The notes: generated from the sequence alone by a model not told the origin. Counted from the first letter of the stretch, positions 51,644 through 60,547 are shown. The stretch: DNA of 64,000 bases from Desulfonema magnum (GCF_017377395.1 NZ_CP061800.1:3617633-3681632); one strand, 5' to 3'. Translations and numbers: made by a program.

Positions 51644-51883
51644 TGTGCTGAAAACTTTTTGAGTGACGTTTTCGGCCCGTTCCCCCTTGACTTTAATAAC
51701 CATAGGCTTTATCATAAAAAATTCGTACAGTTATAAGTTCTGGTAATATATTGAAGTCACAAATACGGGTAAAATGCATTAAAAACATTTATAATCAATC
51801 AGTTAAACAGATTATAAATACGATTTCGGTACTGCTCTCCCGCGCGGGACCGGGATGAATTTTTTTTGATCGCTATTTTTTAT

Positions 51884-53341
51884 ATGACTGAAATATCAGA
51901 AGAAAAAGTAAAGCCTTTCAGGCTGGTAAAGTATTTCAGCTTTACAAGTTTCATTGTTATTTTTCTGGGAACGCTTGTGCTGTCTTTCCTGAACACCCAT
52001 TGGGCAAAAGCCATGCAATTTGAAAAAAGTGAAGAATATGCCCAGCTTCTTGTGGAAAATCTTAATCACCAGATTTTTTCAAAATTCATTCTTCCTGTGA
52101 TGATCAAATTTCGCAAAGTCCAGCTCAGAAACAAAAAACAATTTGAGCGAATGGATGAAGTTGTCAGAAGCACCCTGCACAGCTTTAAGGTGGATACGGT
52201 AAACATTTATGATATGAATAATATTATTTCCTATAGTTTTCACCAGGAAATGGTTGGAAAAAAAGATATGGGCGGTCCGGAGTATCATAATGCGGTTTTG
52301 GGCAATTTAAGCTCAAAACTGATCTATATTCCTTCATCTTCTCAGGCCGGAGTCTGGGAACAAATCGGGGAAAAGCTGGGTTTCTTTCTCGGATTTCCCC
52401 AAAAAAGTAAAATGAGCACCTTTGCTCCGATTCGTGCAGAAAGGCCTTACAGATTATCAGGCCCTGTGCTGGGAGTCATTGAAATCGTACAAGATCTGTC
52501 AGAAGATTACAAAGCCATTTTCAGATTTCAGATACGGGTGATCATCACCTGCACCATGGTTATGAGCGTCCTTTTTGTGACACTTCGTTTTCTGGTCAAC
52601 AGAGGGGAAGGTATTATTCAGACGCGAAACTTGGAAAGAATCCGGTTAAAGGAGCAGCTAAGTCGTGCGCAACGCTTATCTTCGCTGGGTGAGATGGTTG
52701 CGGGAATTTCTCATGAAATCCGTAATCCCCTGGGGATTATCAGGAGTTCGGCAGAGCTTTTAAAGAAAAAAATGCTCAAATTTGACCCTTCAAACACCAT
52801 TCCGAATATCATTGTTGAGGAAGCCAACCGGCTCAATAATATCATAACGGATTTTCTGGATTTTGCAAAACCCAGAGTTCCGAATCTGAGTCCATGCCGT
52901 GTTGATGAAATTCTTGAAAAAAATGTCACATTTCTTGCGTCACAGATCAGAGAGCAGAACCATGTCATTGAAAAGGATTATGGCAGTGACCGCCTGGAAA
53001 TAATGGCGGATTCCGACATGATTTACCAGGCATTTCTTAACATTCTGATAAATGCCATGCAGACCATGCCGGGTGGCGGAAAAATCCGGATTGAGACCGT
53101 TTCGGATGATAATCATCTGACAATATTTTTTAAAGATGAAGGGGAGGGGATTTCCGAAAATGTTATGGAGAAAATATGGGATCCTTTTTTTACCACCAAA
53201 GATACAGGAACAGGCCTGGGACTCGGCATCGTCAAAAACATCATTGAGTCCCACGGAGGGAATATTCGATTGGATAACAGGCCCGTATGCGGTGCCAAAG
53301 TTACCATAGAATTACCCGTAGGGATTGAAAAGGGGAATTAA
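51884..53341 (+). CDS. NtrB-type membrane sensor histidine kinase
   Basis: Partner of the sigma-54 activator encoded three bases downstream. 485 residues from the chosen ATG (an upstream TTG would add six). Transmembrane helix 1 (about 19-39), a periplasmic sensor of about 180 residues without a recognised fold, and helix 2 (about 220-240) lead to a HisKA domain (GISHEIRNPLGIIRSS, His near 275) and HATPase_c (ILINAMQTMPGGG, DEGEGI, GTGLGLGIVKNIIESHGG). The layout resembles AtoS/ZraS kinases. No Shine-Dalgarno is visible. The cytoplasmic core is complete, so the pair should be functional. The signal is unknown. Confidence 0.92.
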   Translation: MTEISEEKVKPFRLVKYFSFTSFIVIFLGTLVLSFLNTHWAKAMQFEKSEEYAQLLVENLNHQIFSKFILPVMIKFRKVQLRNKKQFERMDEVVRSTLHSFKVDTVNIYDMNNIISYSFHQEMVGKKDMGGPEYHNAVLGNLSSKLIYIPSSSQAGVWEQIGEKLGFFLGFPQKSKMSTFAPIRAERPYRLSGPVLGVIEIVQDLSEDYKAIFRFQIRVIITCTMVMSVLFVTLRFLVNRGEGIIQTRNLERIRLKEQLSRAQRLSSLGEMVAGISHEIRNPLGIIRSSAELLKKKMLKFDPSNTIPNIIVEEANRLNNIITDFLDFAKPRVPNLSPCRVDEILEKNVTFLASQIREQNHVIEKDYGSDRLEIMADSDMIYQAFLNILINAMQTMPGGGKIRIETVSDDNHLTIFFKDEGEGISENVMEKIWDPFFTTKDTGTGLGLGIVKNIIESHGGNIRLDNRPVCGAKVTIELPVGIEKGN

Positions 53342-53343
53342 GC

Positions 53344-54720
53344 ATGGAGACGGTTCTGATTGTAGATGATGAAAAAAATTATCCGCTCATATTAAGCGCG
53401 GTTCTGGAAGAAGAAGGATTTGAGACCCTGACAGCAAACAGCAGCCATGAAGCACTTGAAATATTAAAAAATTCAGATGTTGACCTGGTGCTTACCGATA
53501 TGAAAATGCCTTCCATGGACGGCATTGAACTGCTTGAAAATGTCAAAGTAAAAGATCCGCAGCTCCCGGTGATCATGATGACCGCATATGGTACGGTTGA
53601 AAAAGCCGTGGAGGCAATGCAGAAAGGGGCTTATAACTATATTCTCAAGCCGTTTGACAATGAAAGCCTGATTATTTATGTGAACAAAGCCATTGCCATG
53701 TACCAGGTGGTCAAAGAAAACAGACATCTCCGCAATGCCGTCGAATCTCAGTACAGTTTCGGAAATATCATCGGAAAAAGTAAAATTATGCAGGATGTTT
53801 TTGATACCATCCGTAAAGTGGCTCCGGCCAGCGCAACCGTGCTGATCGAAGGCGAGAGCGGCACCGGCAAGGAACTTGTGGCAAAATCCATTCATTTTAA
53901 CAGCCCCCGGCATGACAAGCCGTTTGTTGCGGTTAATTGTTCTGCCTTTGCTGAAAATCTTCTTGAAAGTGAACTTTTCGGACATGAAAAAGGGGCATTC
54001 ACAGGTGCGGCCGCTATGAAAAAGGGACGGTTTGAACTGGCTGACGGCGGCACTTTGTTCCTGGATGAAATTGGTGAACTGTCGCAAAATCTTCAGGTAA
54101 AACTCCTGCGGGTGCTTCAGGAAAAATCTTTTGAAAGAGTGGGCGGGGTTAAGCAGATTTCCGTTGATATTCGAATTATCGCGGCCACAAATAAAGAACT
54201 GAAAGAGGAAGTCAGCCAGGGTCGGTTTCGTGAGGACCTTTTTTATCGGCTGAATGTGCTGCCTATTGTGCTGCCGACTTTAAGAAAACGCTTAGAAGAT
54301 ATTTATCTGCTGGTAAATCATTTTATAAAAAAATATGCGGATGAACGCAGATCCGATATCCCTGTAAAAAACATTGATCAGGCAGTTGAACATCTGTTTT
54401 ACGATTACAGTTGGCCAGGAAATGTTCGTGAACTTGAGAATGTGATTGAACGGGCCGTGATTTTATGCCCGGGTGAGATTATCAGGGTCTCTGATCTTCC
54501 TAAGAATTTTAAGGATAATGTTTATAATACATTACATCTTGACGGGATACCCGCGAATGCAAAATTAAGCAGGACGCTTGCCATGGTGGAACAAAAAATG
54601 ATCGAAAGAGCGTTGAAAATGACAGGTAATATTCAGGCGCATGCTGCCCAGCTTCTCGGTATTACAAAAAGCGGACTGAACCAGAAAATAAAACGGTATA
54701 AGCTGAGTTTTAAAGACTGA
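53344..54720 (+). CDS. NtrC-family sigma-54-dependent response regulator
   Basis: A 458-residue transcription activator with receiver ([11 protein letters not shown], Asp near 51), AAA+ domain (Walker A GESGTGKE near 169, GAFTGA near 218, Walker [13 protein letters not shown]) and a Fis-type helix-turn-helix (near 420-457, [19 protein letters not shown]). GAFTGA is the loop that contacts sigma-54. It forms an operon with the kinase, three bases behind its stop. Downstream lie two palindromes that look like enhancer sites and two sigma-54 promoters for short RNAs, which are therefore its most likely targets. Confidence 0.95.
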   Translation: METVLIVDDEKNYPLILSAVLEEEGFETLTANSSHEALEILKNSDVDLVLTDMKMPSMDGIELLENVKVKDPQLPVIMMTAYGTVEKAVEAMQKGAYNYILKPFDNESLIIYVNKAIAMYQVVKENRHLRNAVESQYSFGNIIGKSKIMQDVFDTIRKVAPASATVLIEGESGTGKELVAKSIHFNSPRHDKPFVAVNCSAFAENLLESELFGHEKGAFTGAAAMKKGRFELADGGTLFLDEIGELSQNLQVKLLRVLQEKSFERVGGVKQISVDIRIIAATNKELKEEVSQGRFREDLFYRLNVLPIVLPTLRKRLEDIYLLVNHFIKKYADERRSDIPVKNIDQAVEHLFYDYSWPGNVRELENVIERAVILCPGEIIRVSDLPKNFKDNVYNTLHLDGIPANAKLSRTLAMVEQKMIERALKMTGNIQAHAAQLLGITKSGLNQKIKRYKLSFKD

Positions 54721-54778
54721 ATTTTATTTTCTTATATAACCTATTGTTATAATATATAAAACATTTTATTAAAATTTG

Positions 54779-54796
54779 GGTTCATAATTTTGAACC
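54779..54796. promoter_or_regulatory. Candidate enhancer site 1 (GTTCA-N6-TGAAC)
   Basis: GGTTCATAATTTTGAACC is an 18-bp palindrome with a six-base centre, typical in size and symmetry for NtrC-family enhancers. It lies about 240 bp upstream of the first sigma-54 promoter and 58 bp behind the activator gene. Confidence 0.65.
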
Positions 54797-54857
54797 TGAT
54801 AAAAAAAGAATATAATTATTAAAAATAAAGAGGTTATAAAATTTCATCTGAAGAGGG

Positions 54858-54873
54858 GTTCAAAAAATTGAAC
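54858..54873. promoter_or_regulatory. Candidate enhancer site 2 (GTTCA-N6-TGAAC)
   Basis: GTTCAAAAAATTGAAC repeats the same half-sites with the same six-base spacing. The centres of the two sites are 78 bp apart, and this one is about 160 bp upstream of the first sigma-54 promoter. Confidence 0.65.
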
Positions 54874-55023
54874 AAAAATTCCTTCAGACCCGCAAAACCG
54901 ATTTCTGTATTCAGCAGATATCCTGGACAGAATCCTTTTATTTTAAAAAATATATTCGTTTAACAATTTAAATTTATAAGATAAAAATATAAGTATCATT
55001 TTTTTCAAAAGTGACAGTATTAT

Positions 55024-55041
55024 TTGGCAAGGATTTTGCAT
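55024..55041 (+). promoter_or_regulatory. Sigma-54 promoter 1
   Basis: TTGGCAAGGATTTTGCAT has the invariant GG and GC separated by ten bases, in the TGGCA/TTGCA context of -24/-12 promoters. The predicted start is near 55051. Confidence 0.82.
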
Positions 55042-55050
55042 AAGAATGAT

Positions 55051-55124
55051 ATATAACCTAATAATTTTTTCATCTTTTTTTCCTCCTTAACGGCGAACCC
55101 GAATATAATCGGGTCGCCGTTTTG
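55051..55124 (+). ncRNA. Candidate sigma-54-dependent small RNA 1
   Basis: Predicted 74-nt transcript from the sigma-54 start to a rho-independent terminator. It begins AUAUAACCUAAUAAUUUUUU, continues with CAUCUUUUUUUCCUCCUUAA and ends in a hairpin. The unpaired CCUCCUU is complementary to Shine-Dalgarno sequences. No ORF fits in it. A near-identical copy follows about 290 bp downstream. Function is inferred, not known: perhaps translational repression in trans, under control of the adjacent two-component system. Confidence 0.7.
55089..55124 (+). terminator. Terminator of small RNA 1
   Basis: AACGGCGAACCCGA and TCGGGTCGCCGTT pair as a long stem with one bulge and an ATATAA loop, followed by a T-run (TTTTG). 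Confidence 0.8.
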
Positions 55125-55312
55125 TTTGGAAGACGGAGCAGTGTCTGAGAGATGCTGACGGTGAAAAGAAACGGATCCTGTCCAAAACAGGATAAGGGAA
55201 AGATGATGTCAGAAAAATTCGGCGTCTGAGCAATCAAATTTTAATCAGATATCAGAATATAGATGAACAGTATCTGATAAAAGTTTCAGTTTTTTTTAAA
55301 TAGCAACACCTT

Positions 55313-55330
55313 TTGGCAAGGAATTTGCAT
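55313..55330 (+). promoter_or_regulatory. Sigma-54 promoter 2
   Basis: TTGGCAAGGAATTTGCAT again has GG-N10-GC and differs from promoter 1 only at one spacer base. The predicted start is near 55340. Confidence 0.82.
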
Positions 55331-55340
55331 AAGAATAAAT

Positions 55341-55411
55341 ATAACCTAATAATTTTTTCATCTTTTTTTCTTCCTTAACGGCGAACCGGGGGGTCGGTTG
55401 GCCGTTTTTTT
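55341..55411 (+). ncRNA. Candidate sigma-54-dependent small RNA 2
   Basis: A 71-nt sister of small RNA 1. Both share AUAACCUAAUAAUUUUUUCA, then UCUUUUUUUC, then UUCCUUAACGGCGAACC. The difference is CUUCCUU in place of CCUCCUU plus a changed terminator loop. Tandem paralogous small RNAs from the same promoter type suggest dosage or partly different targets. The transcript ends just before the convergent TPR gene. Confidence 0.68.
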
Positions 55412-55412
55412 T
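55377..55412. terminator. Terminator of small RNA 2, shared with convergent TPR gene
   Basis: AACGGCGAACCG pairs with CGGTTGGCCGTT with one mismatch, followed by nine T residues. It lies nine bases from the stop of the minus-strand TPR gene, so in the other orientation it could serve that gene as well. Confidence 0.75.
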
Positions 55413-55421
55413 TGTCCCGGA

Positions 55422-56150
55422 CTATCCGTTCTTTGCTGACTCAGCAGGATCATTTACAAGTTCCTCTGATCGCAGTGTTTCCTTTACAAGTTCAATATAT
55501 ATGGAATCGCCATAGTCAGCAATAATTTTCTTAAAGGCATCCATGCTTTTGTCGGTGTTGCCCATCTCAGCATAAAGTCTGCCCAGATTGAAAAACGCTT
55601 CATCTTTCATGATAAGCTCAGGGGCTTTGGTAATCTGTTCAAAGTACTTTACCGCATTTTTGAAATCTTTTTTTCCCTCATACGCATAACCCAGGCTGCT
55701 CAGAATAAGGTTTTTAAAAGACGGGTTTGCATCAAAGTCCTGAATCGCTTCGTTATATAGCTGTATGGCCTTGTCAAACGCCCCTCCGTTATAGCAAACT
55801 CCGGCATATATTACTCTTGCCAGTTTTCCAGACTCTTTTCCGGAATAGGCTTTCAAAATTTTTTGAAAATCCGTTTGCACCTCAGCATAAGCCTCAGCCG
55901 CTGTCTTATCTTTCATTGCTGTTTCATATTTTTCAACAGCCTTTGCGACCAAAGCAGAAGCGTTGGTTTCAGCCCTGTCTGAAAAATACCGAATCCCTGA
56001 AATGGCAAGAATAACAGCAAAGAATATCCCCAGTCCAATGGAAATCTGAACCTGATGTTCCATCACAAACAAAAATAATCTTCTTGAAAAACTCAGAAAC
56101 TCATCTGGTTCCTTGAGCAGTGCTTTCCGTGATACTTTCTTCTTAGCCAT
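55422..56150 (-). CDS. YfgM-like TPR membrane protein
   Basis: A 242-residue protein with a basic cytoplasmic N-terminus (MAKKKVSRKALLKEPDEF), one transmembrane helix (about 36-54) and a periplasmic domain of four to five TPR motifs (KLARVIYAGVCYNGGAFDKA, FKNLILSSLGYAYEGKKDFK, DEAFFNLGRLYAEMGNTDKS). This is the layout of YfgM/tetratricopeptide proteins that work with the Sec and periplasmic chaperone machinery. CGGAGG precedes the ATG. It is monocistronic by position. Confidence 0.82.
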   Translation of the reverse strand: MAKKKVSRKALLKEPDEFLSFSRRLFLFVMEHQVQISIGLGIFFAVILAISGIRYFSDRAETNASALVAKAVEKYETAMKDKTAAEAYAEVQTDFQKILKAYSGKESGKLARVIYAGVCYNGGAFDKAIQLYNEAIQDFDANPSFKNLILSSLGYAYEGKKDFKNAVKYFEQITKAPELIMKDEAFFNLGRLYAEMGNTDKSMDAFKKIIADYGDSIYIELVKETLRSEELVNDPAESAKNG

Positions 56151-56542
56151 CGTTCCTCCGAAATTTTGCTTTTTAAATTATTAAATTAGAATTCGTTAAT
56201 TCTCAATGATCAAGTTTTTCTGTTCCTGCATAGGAAATTATAAAACTCACCTTTGCTACAGGTATTTCGTATAAAAAACGGGATTCATAAGAGAGGGATT
56301 CAATCCGCTTCTTATCTGACTTTCCTGTAGTATCCGACCGCATTGATTATGACGGTTCTGGCTGCCGAAGACCTCCGAGGTTTCCAAAACCTCGGAGGTC
56401 TGTCATCCGTCAGGTTCATTTCGGTCAGGTAGTAGTTTTTCTAATTTAAAAAAAATAGGCACAGTCTCGTTTTTTGTGCAAGAACTTTTTTAAATAAAAT
56501 TATTGATAACCTTGGAACTGGTTAAAAAAGAGTCATTTTAAT
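56151..56542. other. Intergenic region with decayed palindromes
   Basis: No gene. It holds a decayed member of the GGATAAGAAA palindrome family near 56.28-56.33 kb and the palindrome described next. Confidence 0.5.
56369..56401. repeat. Palindrome AGACCTCCGAGGTTT
   Basis: A perfect 15-bp stem with a three-base loop. It differs from the 12.58-kb palindrome mainly by C for G in the stem, with compensating changes on both arms, so the pairing has been conserved. Confidence 0.75.
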
Positions 56543-56714
56543 CAATATCGTTCGGCATGATTTTTGCATAGCCGGACGGAAATGCCCGGCATTTCCGCAT
56601 TTTGGAGAAATTGTTTCCGAAAAACGCCCGGCGGACATTTCGGGATTTCAGTTTTCCGGATATATGAATTCAGTTAGTTACAAATGTATGCAAAAATCGT
56701 GCCGAACGGTATTG
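56543..56714. mobile_element. 172-bp MITE with 9-bp target duplication
   Basis: Terminal inverted repeats of 27 bases with two mismatches (outer ends CAATATCGTTCGGCATGATT and, complemented, CAATACCGTTCGGCACGATT). The direct repeat CATTTTAAT flanks both ends perfectly (56534-56542 and 56715-56723). Each inverted repeat contains an inward-facing GG-N10-GC sequence (GGCAYGATTTTTGC) resembling a sigma-54 promoter. The interior forms a CGGAAATGC/GCATTTCCG hairpin and has no ORF. Confidence 0.85.
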
Positions 56715-56981
56715 CATTTTAATATATTATCCGCAGATTGGAAATACCTGGGCAAAAACCCGGAAAGAGCCTGTTTGCCCAGTCCGGGATGATACTCTGA
56801 TTTTTTTATGCTCTTGCGTGCTTTATGTCTGTTTTATTTTTTTACTTGCTTTTTAATTCTATTTTTGCTATAGTTTATCTATAATATATTTTATATGGAA
56901 ATATAGATTATAAATTCAAATTGTTAAAAAATTACTTATTCCCCGCTTTGAGAGTAAATATCCAAATAAAGCAGAACCCCG

Positions 56982-57015
56982 GTTCAGACCGAAATTTATT
57001 CCAGTTCAGACCGAA
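56982..57015. promoter_or_regulatory. Direct repeat GTTCAGACCGAA, two helical turns apart
   Basis: Two copies of GTTCAGACCGAA start 22 bp apart on the same strand, about 340 bp upstream of the transglycosylase gene. This is the spacing expected for a dimeric regulator binding direct repeats on one face. Unassigned. Confidence 0.4.
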
Positions 57016-57349
57016 TACCAGATTCAATCAGATTATCCATATTGGTTAACCTATTAAAATCCATTTAAATATCAAATTATTTTTTGTGGTTTTGCTCAGG
57101 CTTTTTTAAAGGAAAAAATGAACAGAAGCAACTTTGAGGTATTGAGATGAAGATAACTATGTTGATGACAATATAGAGTTCAGACCCTCTGACAGAAACA
57201 TTAAGCCCCCTCCTTTTAAAATTATTACTTTTTTTCGCAGGGTCTTTCTTTAAAAAAAGCATATTATATAAGTTCAGAGAGTTCTTTTATAAATTGCTCA
57301 GTATCGTTTGTGGATAAAAATATATATTTTTTTTACTAAGGAAATTATT

Positions 57350-59116
57350 ATGACTGAAAAAAATTCTGCGACAGATAATAGTCCTCATGATGCCCAGGAT
57401 GACCCTGACATATCACGTTTTTCTTCTGCTGAAAAAAAGGAAATGGTTGCTCTCAAAAAATCTTCAGGTTCACGACCGTTTAACATTTTTATTTACTTTA
57501 AAAACATGATGGGAGTCATGGTGCTCTCGTGTTTTTTTCTTAGCATTCCTTCTGTAATTCATCAGATCTCTGAGCCTGTTCCTTCAGAAAGAAGAGTGTT
57601 CGGCCCATTTCCTATTTTATTGTCGGACTCAGCATCTGCGTCCTTTCCCTTTCCGGATAATATCAGACCCCAGGTTGATTTTTGGAAAAAAATATTCACT
57701 GTATATACAGCAGATCATGTGGTCATTCATGATAACTGGTATCTGAATGTTGTTTATGAAGTCATTGATATCGGAGGGAAAAATTTTTTAACGAGAAAAG
57801 ATGCCCGGATAGCTGTGAAAGCAGCCCGGGAAAAATATAAACAGCTTCTTGAAAACCTTCCCTGGGATGCGCCCGAAAACATGACTAAAGAAGAACAACG
57901 AGTTTATTCCCTGTTTGCAGACATTACCGAATCACCCCGTTTCAAAAAAAAAGATGCCAAAGACCGTATCCATGCTCAGTTCGGGATTGCGGATACTTTC
58001 AAAGCAGGCCTTATCCGTTCTGGAAAATATATTGACACCATGAAACAAATCTTTGCAAAACAGGGGCTTCCGGAGGATATTGTCTGTCTTCCCATGATCG
58101 AGTCAGGATTTAATCCATATGCAAAATCTTATGTGGGTGCATCAGGCATGTGGCAATTCATGAAAAGAACAGGAAAAGAGTATGATCTTATCATTAGCGG
58201 GGTGGTGGATGAACGCAGAGATCCGCTTTTATCCACACAGGCCGCGGCCCGATTTTTAAAAAATAATTACAATATTCTGGGATCATGGCCTCTGGCCATT
58301 ACCTCATATAATCACGGACTACAGGGAATGAAAAATGCTGTAAAGCAAGTGGGATCGGAACATATCGAAGATATTATCGAACAATACGAGAGCAGGAGTT
58401 TTCAATTTGCATCCCGAAACTTTTATCCCGAATTTTTAGCAGCCCGGGAGATTGTTACTCAACATACTAAATATTTTAAAGATATCGAACTTGATGAATC
58501 TCTGGAAATTATCCGCCTGGAACTTCCGGATTATGTTACCATGAAAACTCTGGAAGAATATTGTCAGATCACGGCAAGTGATATTAAAAAATTGAATCCG
58601 GCACTTGACCGATCCGTATTCAGTCACAACACGTTTATTCCCAAAGGATATCAGCTAAATGTGCTGGCTGACCAAAAAGATTTGCTGGCATTAGGATATA
58701 AAACCATTCCGGATAACCTGAAATACCAGTATATCCTCCATCAGAAGAAACACCGGGTAAGAAGGGGTCAGACACTTTCTGCAATTGCCAGAGCCCATAA
58801 GACTTCAGTAAAAGCATTTATGAGATTAAACGGTATCAGGAACCCTAAAAGGATCAGGATCGGACAATGGTTAAAAATCCCGGGAAAATACATTTCTGCG
58901 AATGGTAAAGAAGCACCAAAATTGAAAAAACAGACACGGCGCAAAAAGTCATTAGTCAAGAGCAGGCGGAAGCGCCATCGGGTGAAAAGAGGGCAGACAC
59001 TGATCAGAATCGCGAAACTTTATAACACTTCCCCGAGGGCAATTATAAAGTTAAATTCTCTGAAAAACCCTCAAAAAATCAGAGCAGGACAATTATTAAG
59101 GATTCCCGGAGGGTAA
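57350..59116 (+). CDS. MltD-like membrane-bound lytic transglycosylase with two LysM domains
   Basis: Cleaves peptidoglycan glycan strands in the periplasm. 588 residues from the ATG behind AAGGAAAT (an upstream in-frame GTG/TTG region is AT-rich and unlikely). An N-terminal membrane anchor (about 52-72) is followed by a region of about 150 residues and the family 1 lytic transglycosylase domain. Its catalytic glutamate is in LPMIESGFNPYAKS near residue 250, with GASGMWQFMKRTGKEY and AITSYNHGLQGM. Two LysM domains (about 478-522 and 541-586) bind peptidoglycan and are separated by a strongly basic linker (KKQTRRKKSLVKSRRKRHR). Confidence 0.9.
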   Translation: MTEKNSATDNSPHDAQDDPDISRFSSAEKKEMVALKKSSGSRPFNIFIYFKNMMGVMVLSCFFLSIPSVIHQISEPVPSERRVFGPFPILLSDSASASFPFPDNIRPQVDFWKKIFTVYTADHVVIHDNWYLNVVYEVIDIGGKNFLTRKDARIAVKAAREKYKQLLENLPWDAPENMTKEEQRVYSLFADITESPRFKKKDAKDRIHAQFGIADTFKAGLIRSGKYIDTMKQIFAKQGLPEDIVCLPMIESGFNPYAKSYVGASGMWQFMKRTGKEYDLIISGVVDERRDPLLSTQAAARFLKNNYNILGSWPLAITSYNHGLQGMKNAVKQVGSEHIEDIIEQYESRSFQFASRNFYPEFLAAREIVTQHTKYFKDIELDESLEIIRLELPDYVTMKTLEEYCQITASDIKKLNPALDRSVFSHNTFIPKGYQLNVLADQKDLLALGYKTIPDNLKYQYILHQKKHRVRRGQTLSAIARAHKTSVKAFMRLNGIRNPKRIRIGQWLKIPGKYISANGKEAPKLKKQTRRKKSLVKSRRKRHRVKRGQTLIRIAKLYNTSPRAIIKLNSLKNPQKIRAGQLLRIPGG

Positions 59117-59142
59117 TTGATGTTCATATTTTTCAGAAGAAG

Positions 59143-59282
59143 AGGGGTTCCGAACACACCGTAACCGGCAATTTTCATAACAGTTGTGATCTTTTCAATC
59201 TGAGCATCAGCCCCGGTCTCATCAGCCGCCTCCCTGATCAGTTTTTCGATGTGCTTACATTTGCCCCCCCCGGCCCCAATGT
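59143..59282 (-). pseudogene. Truncated, frameshifted copy of the CPKC redox protein gene
   Basis: The minus strand encodes KCKHIEKLIREAADETGADA followed by QIEKITTVMKIAGYGVFGTP, closely matching residues of the intact small redox protein at 61.5 kb. The 5' end (LGPG) is in another frame at a G-run, the first active-site cysteine region is lost, and the last 25 codons are missing. It is a decayed partial duplicate at the end of the operon. Confidence 0.8.
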
Positions 59283-59358
59283 TTGGGGGGGAGTTTGGGA
59301 TTGGTGAACGGTTTTAATTTTCGAAATGAAAAGTATCAGACCTAATAAAAATAATAGG

Positions 59359-60081
59359 TTATAAAGAATATCCTAGATATTGTAAAAACGGACGAATAAT
59401 AAAATAAATTCCGAAAACACCAATGGCAATTCCGGAAAACCGTCGGAACCACATACTCCTCTGCTGAAAGCTCCCATTTTCCAAAATCCGCTTTACTGCA
59501 GCGGCCGAGCTTCCTGCTACGGCAATGGGAATGCAGTGTCCGACACCAAAGAGTGTGATATAAAAGAGACCAATGACAATCTTTTGCTGAATGGTGATAA
59601 AGGCGAGAATCGGTGCAATAAATCCGAAGGTGCAGGAACCGGAAAGAAGGCCGTAGGCAAGCCCCAGGACAAAAGCGCCCGGGAGTCCTTTCAGTTTCAG
59701 ACGGCTGATTGCGCGGCCGGACATGGAACATGCGCTTACCCCCAGCATGTCCAGCGAGACCCATATCAGAACCGCGCCCACCAGAATGGTCCAGTAAGGC
59801 CCGACTTCTCCCAGCATTCTTCCCAGCAAAGAACAAATGATTCCCACAAAGGCTATTGTAATGAAAAGCCCCGCGGTAAAGGCAATAGCATATTGGGCAG
59901 CTTGCCTGGGTTCAAGTATCTGGTTCTGTCCTCCCACATATCCCACGATAAGCGGAATGGACGCGAGATGGCAAGGACTGAAAACCACGCTGATCATGCC
60001 CCAGAGAAAACAGCCCAGCCCTGCCAGAGCGACTCCCCCCGACATCCATGTATTTACCGTCAAAAACATTTGTTCTAACAT
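59359..60081 (-). CDS. ccdA: CcdA/DsbD-type thiol-disulfide transmembrane protein
   Basis: A 240-residue polytopic membrane protein (six hydrophobic segments) of the CcdA/DsbD-gamma family, which passes electrons from cytoplasmic thioredoxin to periplasmic thiol proteins. The paired cysteines expected in helices 1 and 4 are present, in FSPCHLASIPL and GSCTFGFIAP. Last gene of the minus-strand ArsR-controlled operon. The periplasmic thioredoxin-like protein just upstream is its likely electron acceptor. AAGGA precedes the ATG. Confidence 0.88.
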   Translation of the reverse strand: MLEQMFLTVNTWMSGGVALAGLGCFLWGMISVVFSPCHLASIPLIVGYVGGQNQILEPRQAAQYAIAFTAGLFITIAFVGIICSLLGRMLGEVGPYWTILVGAVLIWVSLDMLGVSACSMSGRAISRLKLKGLPGAFVLGLAYGLLSGSCTFGFIAPILAFITIQQKIVIGLFYITLFGVGHCIPIAVAGSSAAAVKRILENGSFQQRSMWFRRFSGIAIGVFGIYFIIRPFLQYLGYSL

Positions 60082-60157
60082 ATCTTAAAATTCCTTATTA
60101 ATTCCCTGACAAGTTTTTGCCGAAACAACAGGGATGCGGATAGGGTTCTTAAATTTT

Positions 60158-60547
60158 TTAAGGCCCCTGTTTTACCCCCAGTTTTTCCAACATACTCACA
60201 ATGCTTTTTTTGCCCATGAATCCGACATGCCGGGAGACTTCATTGCCTTGTTTGTCAAAAAAAATCTGAGTCGGAATACTCCGAATGCCAAACTTCCTGG
60301 CTTGTTCTTTGTTCTGCCACACATCAATAAAGACGATGGAAGCTTTTCCTTCATATTCTTTCTTCAGTTCCTCAAGCACAGGTGCCATCATCTTGCAGGG
60401 AATACATTTATGAGCACCGAGGTCTATCATCGTGACCATGCCTTTGGTCGGCGCTTCGGGAACCAGTTCCGAATTCCCGAAAATCTGGCCTGAGTAAAAA
60501 ATTGAAAAAAAAACACATATGACAAATATCAGAACTCGTTTTTTCAT
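60158..60547 (-). CDS. Secreted thioredoxin-like protein, CIPC active site
   Basis: A 129-residue thioredoxin fold with an N-terminal signal or membrane anchor (VLIFVICVFFSIFYSG). The active site is HKCIPCKMMAP instead of the usual WCGPC. The cis-proline loop IRSIPTQIFF and the FIDVWQN strand are intact. It lies 76 bp upstream of ccdA, so it probably receives electrons through CcdA in the periplasm. GGAG precedes the ATG. Confidence 0.88.
   Translation of the reverse strand: MKKRVLIFVICVFFSIFYSGQIFGNSELVPEAPTKGMVTMIDLGAHKCIPCKMMAPVLEELKKEYEGKASIVFIDVWQNKEQARKFGIRSIPTQIFFDKQGNEVSRHVGFMGKKSIVSMLEKLGVKQGP

Noticed and set aside
51351..51662. ORFs across the 54-bp array on both strands
   Set aside because: The period is a multiple of three, so openness is automatic. 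No start signal, and the peptides are pure repeats.
56543..56810. Third sigma-54-driven small RNA downstream of the GGCATGATTTTTGC site
   Set aside because: The site lies inside the terminal inverted repeat of a MITE and occurs in both ends. No enhancer or clean terminator is linked, so I treat it as a property of the element.
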